Assembly (NCBI GenBank): GCA_018001225.1
Contig: JAGNIJ010000008.1
Coordinates: 1 to 64,000, forward strand
Direction: 5' to 3'
Origin: Kiritimatiellia bacterium
GTDB taxonomy: Bacteria; Verrucomicrobiota; Kiritimatiellia; CAIQIC01; JAGNIJ01
Length of the DNA stretch: 64,000 nt
Shown: in pieces, positions 1-8,532 of the stretch
Numbering within the stretch: position 1 is the stretch's first letter
Layout: each line of letters opens with the position of its first letter
The notes under the pieces: generated by a model
Databases searched by the model: none
The model's input: the letters and a program-made list of their open reading frames with translations, nothing else
What the model was told of the DNA's origin: nothing
Translations under genes and position numbers: made by a program

Positions 1-174
1 TTCGACCGGGTTTATGTGACTTCGTGCACACATCACCCCCTACCCAGAAGTCGAAAAAACCCCTCCCTCGACTCGAATCTGCCGTCCTGTACGCACTGAC
101 AGGATAAGAAAAGGGCCAAACACGAGGCGCGCGCCCCGCTGCGGGGCGCGCTCTTGCTTTTCAGCCTGGGGGCC
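1..174. other. Leading non-coding stretch with a GC hairpin
   Basis: No gene is visible here. A hairpin lies at 129-151, with 9-bp arms GCGCGCCCC and GGGGCGCGC and a 5-base loop. It sits just past the 3' end of ilvD. On the plus strand it is followed by a weak T-rich stretch (tcttgctttt), so it could end a plus-strand transcript entering from outside the window or a minus-strand ilvD transcript. The tail is poor for either. Confidence 0.45.
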
Positions 175-1842
175 TCAATCCTTCAGGACGCCTCCGGTAC
201 TCGCGCTGCTGGCCATCTTCGTGTACCGCGCCAGCCAGCCGGTCTTGAATCGGGGCTCGGGCGCGCGCCAGGCCTGCCGGCGCGCCGCCCACTCGCCGTC
301 CGAAATCTTTGCGTTCAGCTGCCGGGCCGGGAGGTCGATGGATAGGAGGTCGCCGTCCTTCAGCAGTCCGATCGGCCCGCCCTCCGCCGCCTCGGGCGAG
401 ACGTGGCCGATGCACGCGCCGCGCGTGCCGCCGCTGAACCGGCCGTCCGTGATCAGCGCCACCTTGTCGCCCAGCCCCTGCCCCATGATGTAGCTCGTCG
501 GCGAGAGCATCTCCTGCATGCCGGGCCCGCCCTTCGGACCCTCGTAGCGGATCACCACCACGTGGCCGGGCTTCACCTTGCCGGCCAGGATGCCCTCGCA
601 GGCGTCTTCCTGCGACTCGAAAATGATCGCCGGGCCCTCGTGCTTCAGCATCTTCGGGTCCACGCCGGCCGTCTTGATCACCGCGCCCTCGGGCGCGAGG
701 TTGCCATAGAGGATGGAGAGGCCGCCCTCCCGGCTGTACGCGTTCTCGACAGGCCGGATGCAGGCCGGATCCTTGCTCTTGGCCCGCGCAATGACTTTCC
801 CCAGCGTCTTGCCCGTTACGGTTCGGCACGCGGTGTTCAGCAGGCCGCGAATCTTGCCGATTTCGTTGAGAATGGCGCTGATGCCGCCCGCGCGGTCCAC
901 GTCCTCGACATGGTACGGCGAGGACGGCGAGACCTTGCAGATGTTCGGGCATTTCTTCGACAGCTCGTTGATGCGGGCGAGGTCATACGCCACGCCCGCC
1001 TCGTGCGCGATGGCCAGCGTGTGCAGCACCGTGTTCGTGCTGCCGCCCATGGCCATGTCCAGCACGAAGGCGTTGTCCAGCGACTCCGCCGTGACGATGT
1101 CGCGCGGCTTGAGATCCTCGCGGACCATCTCCACGATCCGTTTTCCGGCGGTGCGCCACAGGCTGCGCCGCTTAGGGTCCTCGGCCAGGATCGTGCCGTT
1201 GCCGGGCAGGGCCAGGCCGATCGCCTCGCAGAGGCAGTTCATCGAATTGGCCGTGAACATGCCGGAGCAGGAGCCGGCGCCGGGGCAGGCGTGGCAGGAT
1301 ATGTCCTCGAGCTGCTCCTCGGAAATCTTACCCGCCTTGAACGCGCCGATACCCTCGAACACGCTGATCAGGTCCACCGCGCGGCCGTCCGGCATCTTGC
1401 CCGCGCGCATCGGGCCGCCGCTGACGAAGATCGTCGGGATGTTGCACCGCAGCGCGCCCATGACCATGCCGGGGACGATCTTGTCGCAGTTCGGGATGCA
1501 GACCATGCCGTCGAACAGGTGCGCGTTGACCATGGTCTCGACGCAGTCGGCCACCAGCTCGCGGCTGGGCAGGGAATACTTCATGCCCGCGTGGCCCATC
1601 GCGATGCCGTCGCAGATGCCGATGGTGTTGAACTCGAACGGCGTGCCGCCGGCCGCGAGGATGGCCTTGCGGACCAGGTCGCCGACCTTCCGCAGGTGGA
1701 CGTGGCCGGGTATGATATCCGTGTACGAGTTGCAGATGGCGATGAACGGCTTGCGCATCGCCTCGGTGGTGAGCCCCGTGGCCCGCAGGAGGCTGCGGTG
1801 CGGCGCGCGCTCGAAACCCGTCTTGACCTTGTCGCTTCTCAT
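175..1842 (-). CDS. ilvD: Dihydroxy-acid dehydratase
   Basis: The 555-residue protein dehydrates 2,3-dihydroxy acids to 2-oxo acids in valine, isoleucine and (through pantoate) CoA synthesis. The family signatures are plain: [17 protein letters not shown] near residue 75, the cysteine motif NCDKIVPGM near 118, and [19 protein letters not shown] near 190, which together supply the Fe-S cluster cysteines and Mg site. The C-terminal half has the GGPGMQEML and [11 protein letters not shown] motifs. Length is normal for the family. The ATG has an AAAGGA ribosome site 8-9 bases upstream. It stands alone and diverges from the surA-like gene. No other ilv gene is nearby. Confidence 0.97.
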   Translation of the reverse strand: MRSDKVKTGFERAPHRSLLRATGLTTEAMRKPFIAICNSYTDIIPGHVHLRKVGDLVRKAILAAGGTPFEFNTIGICDGIAMGHAGMKYSLPSRELVADCVETMVNAHLFDGMVCIPNCDKIVPGMVMGALRCNIPTIFVSGGPMRAGKMPDGRAVDLISVFEGIGAFKAGKISEEQLEDISCHACPGAGSCSGMFTANSMNCLCEAIGLALPGNGTILAEDPKRRSLWRTAGKRIVEMVREDLKPRDIVTAESLDNAFVLDMAMGGSTNTVLHTLAIAHEAGVAYDLARINELSKKCPNICKVSPSSPYHVEDVDRAGGISAILNEIGKIRGLLNTACRTVTGKTLGKVIARAKSKDPACIRPVENAYSREGGLSILYGNLAPEGAVIKTAGVDPKMLKHEGPAIIFESQEDACEGILAGKVKPGHVVVIRYEGPKGGPGMQEMLSPTSYIMGQGLGDKVALITDGRFSGGTRGACIGHVSPEAAEGGPIGLLKDGDLLSIDLPARQLNAKISDGEWAARRQAWRAPEPRFKTGWLARYTKMASSASTGGVLKD

Positions 1843-1930
1843 GGTGATGTCCTTTCCGTTCGTTCCAAGGCTTTAGAGATGGGGGCGGCCTGCCCGAAAG
1901 GCAAGGAGAATCGGCCCGGGCGAAAGGCTG

Positions 1931-1959
1931 TTGCGCGGCGGGGCGTCTTTTGCCATAGT
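1931..1959 (+). promoter_or_regulatory. Candidate promoter of surA-like/pdxA/rsmA operon
   Basis: TTGCGC, 17 bases, then CATAGT at 1954-1959. The ATG of the surA-like gene is at 1969, only 9 bases past the -10, and the gap (ttggccgcc) has no Shine-Dalgarno. Transcription would start at or next to the start codon. Confidence 0.45.
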
Positions 1960-1968
1960 TTGGCCGCC

Positions 1969-2940
1969 ATGAAATCCGTGCGACTGATGACCCTGGCCGC
2001 CGCGGCGGCAGGACTGGCGTGGGCGGACCCGGCCGCGGCCCGGTCGGTGGCTGTGGACGGCTATGCCGCCATGGTGAACCAGCGCGTGATTCTCAAGAGC
2101 GAGGTCTTCGCCATGGTCTACCCCCTCCAGCAGAAGCTGAAGCTGGAGCACTCGGGCTCCGAGCTGGAGAAGAAGCTGGAAGAGGCCTACACGAACGTCC
2201 TGGAAAGCCTGATCGAGCGCGCCCTGATCGTCGAGGAGTTCGTTCGCCAGGGCCGCATGCTGCCCGACCGCGCCATCGACAGCCAGGTCAACAGCCTGAT
2301 CAGCGAGCGGTTCAACAACAACCGGATGGCCTTCCTCGACGCCCTCGCCGAGGAACGGCTCACCCTCGCGGAATGGCGCGAGCAGGCCAAGGACGGGCTC
2401 ATCGTCACCATCCTGCGCCGCACGGAGATCCTCGACCGCGTGGCCGTCGCCCCGCGACAGGTCCGCGAGTACTACGAACAGCATCTCGACAGCTACCGTA
2501 CCCCGGAGGAAGTCCAACTCCGGCTGATCGTCCTGCATCCCGGCGCCACGCCGGAGGAGCGTGCCGCGAAGATCGAGGAGGCCCGGCGCATCCGCGAGCG
2601 GCTCGCGGGCGGCGAGGATTTCGCGACCGTCGCCAAGACCGTGTCCGAAGGCCCCAAGGCCGCGCAGGGCGGCGACATGGGGTGGATGCAAACCTCCGAC
2701 CTGCGGGCCGAACTGGCCGCCGGGGTGAAGGATCTCGGGCCGGGCCAGTTGAGCGAGGTCATCGAAACCTCCGACGAAATCTACCTCGCCAAGGTGGAGG
2801 GCCGGAAGCAGGCAGCGGTCGCGCCCTTTGAGGAAGCGCGCCGGAACATCGAGGATCGCCTGCACAAGCAGGAACTGGAACGCCTGTACGACGCCTGGAT
2901 CGCGCGCCTGAAGAATCGCTTTTACGTCAAGGTGTTCTGA
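1969..2940 (+). CDS. surA: SurA-like periplasmic peptidyl-prolyl isomerase (parvulin)
   Basis: The 323-residue exported chaperone is likely to help outer-membrane proteins fold in the periplasm. A signal peptide (MKSVRLMTLAAAAAGLAWA) is followed by a SurA_N-like helical chaperone region, residues 30-160. One parvulin domain lies at about 180-280, with the typical QLRLIVLH, FATVAKTVSEGPKAAQGGDMGW and LGPGQLSEVIET stretches. E. coli SurA has two parvulin domains and about 430 residues; this one is shorter, as in many non-proteobacteria. The ATG at 1969 is preferred because the open frame upstream is only antisense to ilvD and the signal peptide starts here. pdxA begins 23 bases later and rsmA follows, the same surA-pdxA-rsmA order as in proteobacteria. 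Confidence 0.85.
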   Translation: MKSVRLMTLAAAAAGLAWADPAAARSVAVDGYAAMVNQRVILKSEVFAMVYPLQQKLKLEHSGSELEKKLEEAYTNVLESLIERALIVEEFVRQGRMLPDRAIDSQVNSLISERFNNNRMAFLDALAEERLTLAEWREQAKDGLIVTILRRTEILDRVAVAPRQVREYYEQHLDSYRTPEEVQLRLIVLHPGATPEERAAKIEEARRIRERLAGGEDFATVAKTVSEGPKAAQGGDMGWMQTSDLRAELAAGVKDLGPGQLSEVIETSDEIYLAKVEGRKQAAVAPFEEARRNIEDRLHKQELERLYDAWIARLKNRFYVKVF

Positions 2941-2963
2941 ACGGCCACGGGCCGGACCGAGCC

Positions 2964-3938
2964 ATGAGCGCGACGCTCCGCATCGGAATCACCCTCGGCG
3001 ACGCCAACGGTATCGGGCCGGAAATCGCCCTGCGCGCCGTCACCCGCCGGGGCTGGCCGAAGAACGTGCAGTTCGTGCTCATCGGCGCGCCGGCCGTGAT
3101 CCAGGCACAGGCCCGCGCCCTCCGTCTACCGCGGCCCGGACCCCGCGTATTCATCTGGAACCCCGTCCCCGCGCTCGCGCCGGCCTGGAAGCCCGGAAGC
3201 ATCCGCGCCGACGCGTCGCGCGCGGCCGACGCCTGGATCCGCGCCGCCGTCGTCGCCTGCCTGGACGGCCGGCTGCACGCCATGGTGACCGCGCCGATCT
3301 GCAAGGAAGGATTTCAGAAGGCCGGCATCCACGTCCCCGGCCACACGGAGCTGCTGGCCGAACTCACCGGAACCCGCCGCTACGCCATGATGCTGTTCGG
3401 CGGCCCGCTGCGCGTGGTCCTCGCCACCCGGCACCTGCCGCTGCGCGACGTCGCGCGGGAATTGAACAAAGCCGACGTGCTCGAAGCCATCCGGATCGCC
3501 GGCGAGGCCCTCCCGTGGCTGGGCTGCCGCGGCGGGCGCATCGGGGTCTGCGGACTCAACCCGCACGCCGGCGACGGCGGCGCGATCGGCCGCGAGGAAA
3601 TTACCGTGATCGCACCCGCGATCCGCGCCGCGCGCCGCGCGGGATTCAACGCCATCGGGCCGGTGCCGGCGGACGTCATCTTCCACCAGGCCGTGCGCGG
3701 CGCCTTCGACGCCGTGGTGGCCATGTACCACGACCAGGGGCTCGGCCCGCTCAAGATGCTCGCGTTCGAGACCGGCGTGAACGTCACGCTGGGCCTGCCC
3801 ATCGTCCGCACGTCGCCCGATCACGGCACGGCCTTCGATATCGCCGGCCGCGGCCGGGCGAATCCCTCCAGCATGGTCGAGGCCGTCCGGCAGGCCATCC
3901 TGCTGGCCGGGCGCAGGAACCCGTGGCGCCGCCCGTGA
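2964..3938 (+). CDS. pdxA: 4-hydroxythreonine-4-phosphate dehydrogenase
   Basis: PdxA oxidises and decarboxylates 4-phosphohydroxythreonine in the DXP-dependent pyridoxal phosphate pathway. It is 324 residues long. It starts with the family signature GITLGDANGIGPEIA, where proteobacterial enzymes have GDPAGIGPE. It then shows the metal-binding and active-site motifs VTAPICKEGFQKAGIHVPGHTE, GLNPHAGDGGAIGREE, ADVIFHQA and AMYHDQGLGPLKML, and ends with VRTSPDHGTAFDIAG. It is the middle gene of surA-pdxA-rsmA; its TGA overlaps the GTG start of rsmA by 4 bases (GTGA), so the two are probably translationally coupled. Confidence 0.96.
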   Translation: MSATLRIGITLGDANGIGPEIALRAVTRRGWPKNVQFVLIGAPAVIQAQARALRLPRPGPRVFIWNPVPALAPAWKPGSIRADASRAADAWIRAAVVACLDGRLHAMVTAPICKEGFQKAGIHVPGHTELLAELTGTRRYAMMLFGGPLRVVLATRHLPLRDVARELNKADVLEAIRIAGEALPWLGCRGGRIGVCGLNPHAGDGGAIGREEITVIAPAIRAARRAGFNAIGPVPADVIFHQAVRGAFDAVVAMYHDQGLGPLKMLAFETGVNVTLGLPIVRTSPDHGTAFDIAGRGRANPSSMVEAVRQAILLAGRRNPWRRP

Positions 3939-4771
3939 ACCTGACCCATCCCTCCGAAGTCAGGGAACTGTTGTCCCAGCTCGGTCTGCGGCCGCGGCGG
4001 GCGCTGGGGCAGAATTTCCTGATCGACGCCAACATCCTCCGTATCCTGCTGCGCACGGCGGAACTTCACCGGGACGAGCAGGTGCTGGAAGTCGGCCCTG
4101 GGCTCGGTGTGCTGACCGAGTGGCTGGTTCGCTATGCCGGCCGTGTCGCGGCCGTGGAAAAAGACCCCGTGCTGTTCGGCTTCCTTCAGCAGCACTTCGC
4201 CGGCGCGCCGAATCTCGAGTTAATCCACGCCGACATCCTCGACGTGGACCTGGCCGCCTTGCTCGCCGGGGGCATCACCAAGGTCGTCGCGAACCTTCCC
4301 TACTCCATCGGCAGCCGCTTCCTGGTCGAACTGTTCCAGTCCGCCACCCCGCCGGCGCGCATCGTGGTGACGGTCCAGCGCGAAGTGGCGGAGCGCCTCG
4401 CCGCCGCGCCGGGGACCGCCGCCTACGGGCTGCTCGGCATCCTCGCCCAGACGGCCTACGCGGTGAAGATCGTCAAGGACATCAGCCCCACCTGCTTCCT
4501 GCCGCCGCCCGAGGTGCGCTCCGCGATCGTGGCGCTGGACCGCCTGCCATACGACCGCGAGGATCGCCCGAAGAATCGCGCCGCGTTTCTGACGCTTCTC
4601 CAGGGCGCCTTTTCGAGGCGGCGCAAGCAGCTGGCGCCGCTCCTGAAAGCCCACGCCGGGCTGCTCCCCCGGCTGGGCATCGAGCCCCGCGCGCGGCCGG
4701 AGGATCTCTCGCCGGAGCAGTGGGTACGGCTGTCGAACGGACTTATACCAAATCCGGGTGAAGGCGGGTAG
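3935..4771 (+). CDS. rsmA: 16S rRNA dimethyladenosine transferase
   Basis: RsmA (KsgA) dimethylates two adjacent adenines in the helix near the 3' end of 16S rRNA late in 30S assembly. The 278-residue product has the N-terminal signature LGQNFLIDANIL, the SAM-binding motif VLEVGPGLGVLTEWL, the VEKD acidic residue after strand 2 and the catalytic NLPYSIG motif (NLPY). The start is GTG, chosen because it gives the normal N terminus (VNLTHPSEVRELL) and overlaps the pdxA stop. The last eight codons and the TAG stop lie inside a MITE-like insertion at 4746-4866. Removing the insertion with one copy of the TTA target would make the protein end in ...SNGLTG instead of ...SNGLIPNPGEGG. Confidence 0.95.
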   Translation: MNLTHPSEVRELLSQLGLRPRRALGQNFLIDANILRILLRTAELHRDEQVLEVGPGLGVLTEWLVRYAGRVAAVEKDPVLFGFLQQHFAGAPNLELIHADILDVDLAALLAGGITKVVANLPYSIGSRFLVELFQSATPPARIVVTVQREVAERLAAAPGTAAYGLLGILAQTAYAVKIVKDISPTCFLPPPEVRSAIVALDRLPYDREDRPKNRAAFLTLLQGAFSRRRKQLAPLLKAHAGLLPRLGIEPRARPEDLSPEQWVRLSNGLIPNPGEGG

Positions 4772-4866
4772 ATTTCGGGCTCGCAGGAGCTCGCCCCTCC
4801 ATGATTCCTGCCACTGGAGGGCGGAGCTCTGCGACGCCGTTCGCCGCCTCTCACCCGTACATGGTA
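4746..4866. mobile_element. MITE-like element, copy 1
   Basis: This 121-bp non-coding element has imperfect terminal inverted repeats (TACCAAATCCGGGTGA at the left; the right end reads inward TACCATGTACGGGTGA). The core is an internal hairpin with arms around GGAGCTCGCCCCTCCA and TGGAGGGCGGAGCTC. It is flanked by TTA on both sides (4743-4745 and 4867-4869), a 3-bp target duplication. A second copy lies inverted at 56650-56772 and differs by three substitutions and a 2-bp indel. The right-hand TTA is the complement of the TAA stop of the endonuclease V gene. No transposase is encoded. Confidence 0.85.
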
Positions 4867-5541
4867 TTACAGGGTAGGATGCGCCGCGGCGCCGCAGAGC
4901 TGATCCGCCAGGCGCACGGGCTCGGGCAGACGATAGCGAAAGGCACAACGCAGCACCAGGTCCTCGGCCGTCGCCAGGTCCGCGTCATGCCCGACGCTGA
5001 TGAAGAGGGGGCGAACGCCATCCCGCGTGCGCAGGACCGTGCCGACGCGCTCTCCGTGGTCGGTCAACGCCGCGCGTGATCCGCGCCGTTTCGCGGGCGC
5101 CCGGCACTCGCCGACGAGGAGGCTTTTCGCGCAGCCCACGGACGGGATTCCGGTCAGCACGCCGACGTGGCACGCGATGCCGAATCGGCGCGGGTGCGCG
5201 AAGCCCTGCCCGTCGCACATCAATACGTCCGGCCGGCGTTCGAGTTTCTCCAGCGCGGCGAGCAGCGCCGGCGCCTCGCGGAACGACAGCAGGCCGGGGA
5301 TGTACGGAAACCGCAGCGGCGCGCGGGCCACATGCTGCTCCACCACTTCCCTGCGCGCGAGGTCCCACAGCACGACGGCCGCCACGCACTCCTTTTCCGA
5401 GAAGGCGGCATCCAAGCCGGCAATCCAGCGGAGCCCGGCAGGCAGCGGTTGAATCCGGACGCGAGAGGCCATTTTACGCTGCAACGCGATGGCCTGCCGC
5501 GGCGACAGGCTCCAAGGATGCGAAAGCCGCGGGCGCTTCAT
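4867..5541 (-). CDS. nfi: Endonuclease V (deoxyinosine 3' endonuclease)
   Basis: Endonuclease V cuts DNA one phosphodiester 3' to deoxyinosine, the product of adenine deamination. The 224-residue product has the family landmarks: the first metal aspartate in IAGLDAAFSEKE, a conserved FPYIPGLLSFREAPALL stretch, the signature CDGQGFAHPRRFGIACHVGV and the later GIPSVGCAKSLL. The start at 5541 (MKRPRLSH) is preferred over an ATG eight codons upstream because GGAGG stands 5 bases before it. The gene converges on rsmA; only the MITE-like element separates the two stop codons. It may be the last gene of the rpoZ-smpB transcript, about 135 bases downstream of smpB across a palindromic repeat. Confidence 0.92.
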   Translation of the reverse strand: MKRPRLSHPWSLSPRQAIALQRKMASRVRIQPLPAGLRWIAGLDAAFSEKECVAAVVLWDLARREVVEQHVARAPLRFPYIPGLLSFREAPALLAALEKLERRPDVLMCDGQGFAHPRRFGIACHVGVLTGIPSVGCAKSLLVGECRAPAKRRGSRAALTDHGERVGTVLRTRDGVRPLFISVGHDADLATAEDLVLRCAFRYRLPEPVRLADQLCGAAAHPTL

Positions 5542-5571
5542 GCCGGCCTCCGTCACGGCATGCAACCCCTT

Positions 5572-5631
5572 TCCGCCGACAGAGCGGCGGAACTACAATC
5601 CTTTGTAGCTCCGGCGCTCCGTCGCCGGAGA
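5572..5631. repeat. Palindromic repeat pair, family B
   Basis: Two hairpin units lie head to head. The left has arms TCCGCC/GGCGGA and the right CTCCGGCG/CGCCGGAG; they are joined through CTACAA...TTGTAG. The same GGCG(A)CGGAGCGCC core with a flanking CTACAG end recurs at 16211-16238, 45679-45738 and 53007-53032. Confidence 0.7.
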
Positions 5632-5676
5632 TTCATGCGATGCATTGGCACCACATCTTTCTACGGAACATTCCAA

Positions 5677-6168
5677 TTACCCCCGCCGCCGGGTGCGGGA
5701 GGCGATGGCGCGATCGGCCTCGCGCTCGGCGGTACGGCGCTTGAGGGTTTCGCGCTTGTCCTCGGATTGCTTGCCCTTCCCCAGGGCCAGTTCGACCTTC
5801 ACGAGGCCCTTCTTGAAATAGACGCGGAGCGGGATCAGCGCGCAGCCCTTGACGGCGGTCTGGCCGGCGAGCCGGTCGATCTCGCGCCGGTGGAGGAGCA
5901 GGCGCTTGGGACGCAGGGGGTCGTGCTCCTCGACGCGGGAGCAGGCATAGGGCTGGACGTGCAGCCCGCGGAGGATCACCTGGCCGCCCTCCACGAGAGC
6001 ATGGCTCTCGGAGAGGCTGAAGCGGCCCTCGCGGATGGACTTGACCTCGGCGCCGCGCAGTTCGATCCCGGCCTCGAGCTTCTCGAGGATATGGTAATCC
6101 CGGAACGCCTTCCGGTGCGTCGCCATCGTCTTGATGGCGGGACGCGCTGGGGAAGGAGCCGGGGCCAT
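5677..6168 (-). CDS. smpB: SsrA-binding protein
   Basis: SmpB carries tmRNA into stalled ribosomes for trans-translation. The 163-residue protein matches the family throughout: ATHRKAFRDYHILEKLEAG, the core GIELRGAEVKSIREGR, the HALVEGGQVILRGLHVQPY region, KRLLLHRREIDRL, and the basic C-terminal tail (KGKQSEDKRETLKRR) that reads the empty mRNA channel. The first ATG gives a short Pro/Ala-rich extension; a second ATG at 6126 (MATHRKAF) is also possible and neither has a clear ribosome site. It lies 27 bases downstream of rpoZ. The ssrA (tmRNA) gene itself is not visible in the window. Confidence 0.95.
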   Translation of the reverse strand: MAPAPSPARPAIKTMATHRKAFRDYHILEKLEAGIELRGAEVKSIREGRFSLSESHALVEGGQVILRGLHVQPYACSRVEEHDPLRPKRLLLHRREIDRLAGQTAVKGCALIPLRVYFKKGLVKVELALGKGKQSEDKRETLKRRTAEREADRAIASRTRRRG

Positions 6169-6195
6169 GCGAACCGTTCCGGCCGGCCGCGGGAA

Positions 6196-6438
6196 CTACA
6201 GGGAAAGCGGGTTGCTTTCCAGCGTCTTGCGGACCGGCACAAAGGAGATTTCGGCGGAGAGCTTGCCCTCGGCGATTTCCTTGAGGGCGATGTTCATCGG
6301 GGACATCTGCATGTTGTCCGGCTTGACCAGGGGCCGCTCGCCGTGATTCAACTGGCGCACGCGGCGCGACACCATGTTGATCAGCAGCGGGATATTGGGC
6401 ACTTTTTCCTTCGCCAATTCCATGTACTTGATATTCAC
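6196..6438 (-). CDS. rpoZ: RNA polymerase omega subunit
   Basis: This 80-residue omega protein helps beta-prime fold and assemble into RNA polymerase. The core VPNIPLLINMVSRRVRQLNHGERPLV and the following MNIALKEIAEGKLS match the omega form typical of Verrucomicrobia-like bacteria (recalled from family knowledge, not searched). The start is GTG at 6438 because GGAGG stands 8 bases upstream; longer readings enter the groEL terminator. A strong terminator separates it from groEL, so rpoZ-smpB is probably a separate transcript or depends on read-through. Confidence 0.85.
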   Translation of the reverse strand: MNIKYMELAKEKVPNIPLLINMVSRRVRQLNHGERPLVKPDNMQMSPMNIALKEIAEGKLSAEISFVPVRKTLESNPLSL

Positions 6439-6458
6439 CGTTACAGCCTCCAGTCTCT

Positions 6459-6497
6459 GAAAAGCCGGGCGGGGCGCACTATAGGCGCCCCGCCCGG
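6459..6497 (-). terminator. Rho-independent terminator after groEL
   Basis: Two perfect 13-bp arms (CCGGGCGGGGCGC at 6465-6477 and its complement at 6485-6497) with a 7-base loop. On the minus strand they are followed by CTTTTC. It lies between the groEL stop and the rpoZ ribosome site. Confidence 0.85.
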
Positions 6498-6522
6498 TTC
6501 GTGTCAATGGCCCATTCCGGGC

Positions 6523-8160
6523 TTAGTACATGTCTTCCATGCCGCCCATTCCCCCGCCGGCGCCGGGCATGGGCTTCTTTTCCTTCTCGGGAATTTCGGC
6601 GATCATGCACTCGGTGGTCAGCAGCAGCGAGGCGATGCTGGCCGAGTTCTGCAGGGCGCTCCGGGCGACCTTGGTCGGATCGATGATACCGGCCTTGACC
6701 AGGTCGCAGTACTCGTCCTTGGCCACGTCGTACCCGTAGCTGCCTTTCTGCTTCTTGACTTCCTGGATGACGATGGAGCCGTCCACGCCCGCGTTCGCCG
6801 TCAACTGGCGCAGCGGGGCCTCGAGGGCCTTGCGGACGATGTCCACGCCGATGCCGGCGTCGCCGTCGATCTTGACGTCGGCCAGCGCCGGCTGGCAGCG
6901 CAACAGGGCCACGCCGCCGCCCGGGACAATGCCTTCCTCGACGGCCGCGCGGGTCGCGTGCAGCGCGTCCTCGACGCGCGCCTTTTTCTCCTTCATCTCC
7001 GTCTCGGTCGCTGCGCCGACGTTGATGACCGCCACGCCGCCGGCGAGCTTCGCCAGGCGTTCCTGCAACTTCTCGCGGTCGTAGTCCGACGTGGTCTCCT
7101 CGATCTGCCGGCGGATCTGGCTGATCCGGCCCTGGATGTCGGCGGTCTTGCCCGCACCCTCGACGATCGTGGTGTTCTCCTTGTCCACGGTCACGCGCTT
7201 CGCGCGGCCCATGTCGGTGAGCTGGATGTTTTCCAGCTTGATGCCGAGGTCCTCGGAGATGAACCGGCCGCCGGTCAGGACGGCGATGTCTTCCATCATC
7301 GCCTTGCGACGGTCGCCGAAGCCCGGGGACTTCACGGCGCAGCACTGCAGCGTGCCGCGCAGCTTGTTGACCACCAGCGTGGCCAGCGCCTCGCCGTCGA
7401 CGTCCTCCGCCACGATCAGCAGCGGGCGGCCGGACTTGGCGATGTTCTGGAGCACGGGCAGCAGGTCCTGCAGGTTCGAGATCTTCTTCTCGTACATCAG
7501 GATGTAGGGATCTTCCAGGGACGTCTCCATCGCTTCCGCGTTGGTGACGAAGTACGGGGAGAGGTAGCCCTTGTCGAACTGCATGCCCTCGACCACGTCC
7601 AGCGTGGTCTCGATGCTCTTGGCCTCCTCGACCGTGATCGTGCCGTCCTTGCCGACCTTGTCCATGGCGTCGGCGATGATCGCGCCGATCGTCGTGTCGC
7701 CGTTGGCGGAGATCGTCGCCACCTGGGAGATCTCCTGGCGGTCCTTGACCTTCTTGCTCATCTTCTGGAGCTGCTCGACGACGACCTCGGTCGCCTTGTC
7801 GATGCCGCGCTTCAGCTCCATCGGGCTGGCGCCGGCGGTGACGTTCTTGAGGCCTTCACGGTAGATGGCTTCCGCCAGGACCGTCGCGGTCGTCGTGCCG
7901 TCGCCGGCAACGTCGCTGGTCTTGCTGGCCACTTCGCGCACCATCTGGGCGCCCATGTTCTCGAAGGGGTGCTCCAGCTCGATCTCCTTGGCCACGGTCA
8001 CGCCGTCCTTGGTGACGTTCGGCGAGCCGAATTTCTTGTCGAGGATCACGTTGCGCCCGCGAGGGCCCAGCGTGGCCTTGACGGCCCGGCTTAACTTCTC
8101 CACGCCGCGCAGGATGTACTGGCGGGCTTCCGCATCGTATACGAGTTGCTTCGCTGCCAT
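6523..8160 (-). CDS. groEL: Chaperonin GroEL (60 kDa)
   Basis: GroEL forms the double-ring ATP-driven folding chamber that works with GroES. The product is 545 residues, standard length. It shows the nucleotide-binding stretch [19 protein letters not shown], the [11 protein letters not shown] motif with the catalytic aspartate, the apical-domain segment YLSPYFVTN, the [11 protein letters not shown] region, and [17 protein letters not shown]. It ends in the Gly/Met-rich tail [11 protein letters not shown]. It begins 12 bases after groES. Only this groEL is in the window; many PVC bacteria carry more than one. Confidence 0.98.
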   Translation of the reverse strand: MAAKQLVYDAEARQYILRGVEKLSRAVKATLGPRGRNVILDKKFGSPNVTKDGVTVAKEIELEHPFENMGAQMVREVASKTSDVAGDGTTTATVLAEAIYREGLKNVTAGASPMELKRGIDKATEVVVEQLQKMSKKVKDRQEISQVATISANGDTTIGAIIADAMDKVGKDGTITVEEAKSIETTLDVVEGMQFDKGYLSPYFVTNAEAMETSLEDPYILMYEKKISNLQDLLPVLQNIAKSGRPLLIVAEDVDGEALATLVVNKLRGTLQCCAVKSPGFGDRRKAMMEDIAVLTGGRFISEDLGIKLENIQLTDMGRAKRVTVDKENTTIVEGAGKTADIQGRISQIRRQIEETTSDYDREKLQERLAKLAGGVAVINVGAATETEMKEKKARVEDALHATRAAVEEGIVPGGGVALLRCQPALADVKIDGDAGIGVDIVRKALEAPLRQLTANAGVDGSIVIQEVKKQKGSYGYDVAKDEYCDLVKAGIIDPTKVARSALQNSASIASLLLTTECMIAEIPEKEKKPMPGAGGGMGGMEDMY

Positions 8161-8172
8161 GGGGGTTCTCCT

Positions 8173-8463
8173 TTAGTCCTGGATGATTCCGAGCAGATCG
8201 TCCTCGCGGAGGATCTGGTATTCCTTGTCGTCGATCTTCACTTCCGAGCCGCCGTAACGGGGCATCAGCACGCGGTCGCCCTTCTTGACGTGGAAGGGGA
8301 TCACCTTGCCGTTATCGTCCACCTTGCCGGTGCCGATCGCGATGACCTTGCCCTGCGTGGGTTTTTCCTTCGCGGTGTCGGGAATGATGATCCCGCCCTT
8401 CTTGACCTCTTCCTCCTTGACCGGCTCGACCAGGATCCGATCGCCCAACGGTTGTATCTTCAT
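8173..8463 (-). CDS. groES: Co-chaperonin GroES (10 kDa)
   Basis: GroES caps the GroEL chamber. The 96-residue sequence is typical: [19 protein letters not shown], the mobile-loop region [45 protein letters not shown]. It lies between dnaK (69 bases upstream) and groEL (12 bases downstream). An AGGAG-type ribosome site precedes the ATG. No CIRCE operator (TTAGCACTC-N9-GAGTGCTAA) is visible before it, so HrcA control is not supported by the sequence. Confidence 0.97.
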   Translation of the reverse strand: MKIQPLGDRILVEPVKEEEVKKGGIIIPDTAKEKPTQGKVIAIGTGKVDDNGKVIPFHVKKGDRVLMPRYGGSEVKIDDKEYQILREDDLLGIIQD

Positions 8464-8510
8464 GCCTTCTTACTCCTCCCTTTTGGGTTGGTTTTCTGCG
8501 TAAAGGGGCG

Positions 8511-8525
8511 GCGCCGGGCCGGCGC
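8511..8525 (-). other. Hairpin in the dnaK-groES gap
   Basis: GCGCCGG-G-CCGGCGC forms a compact 7-bp stem. On the minus strand it is followed by GCCCCTTT, a poor terminator tail. It may be a weak attenuator or processing site that sets the dnaK to groESL ratio. Confidence 0.35.
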
Positions 8526-8532
8526 TTCCCGC

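Noticed and set aside
403-1968. Fusion of a long open frame to the surA-like gene
   Set aside because: That stretch is antisense to ilvD and ends where a signal peptide begins. High GC makes long antisense frames common here; many other such frames were ignored for the same reason.
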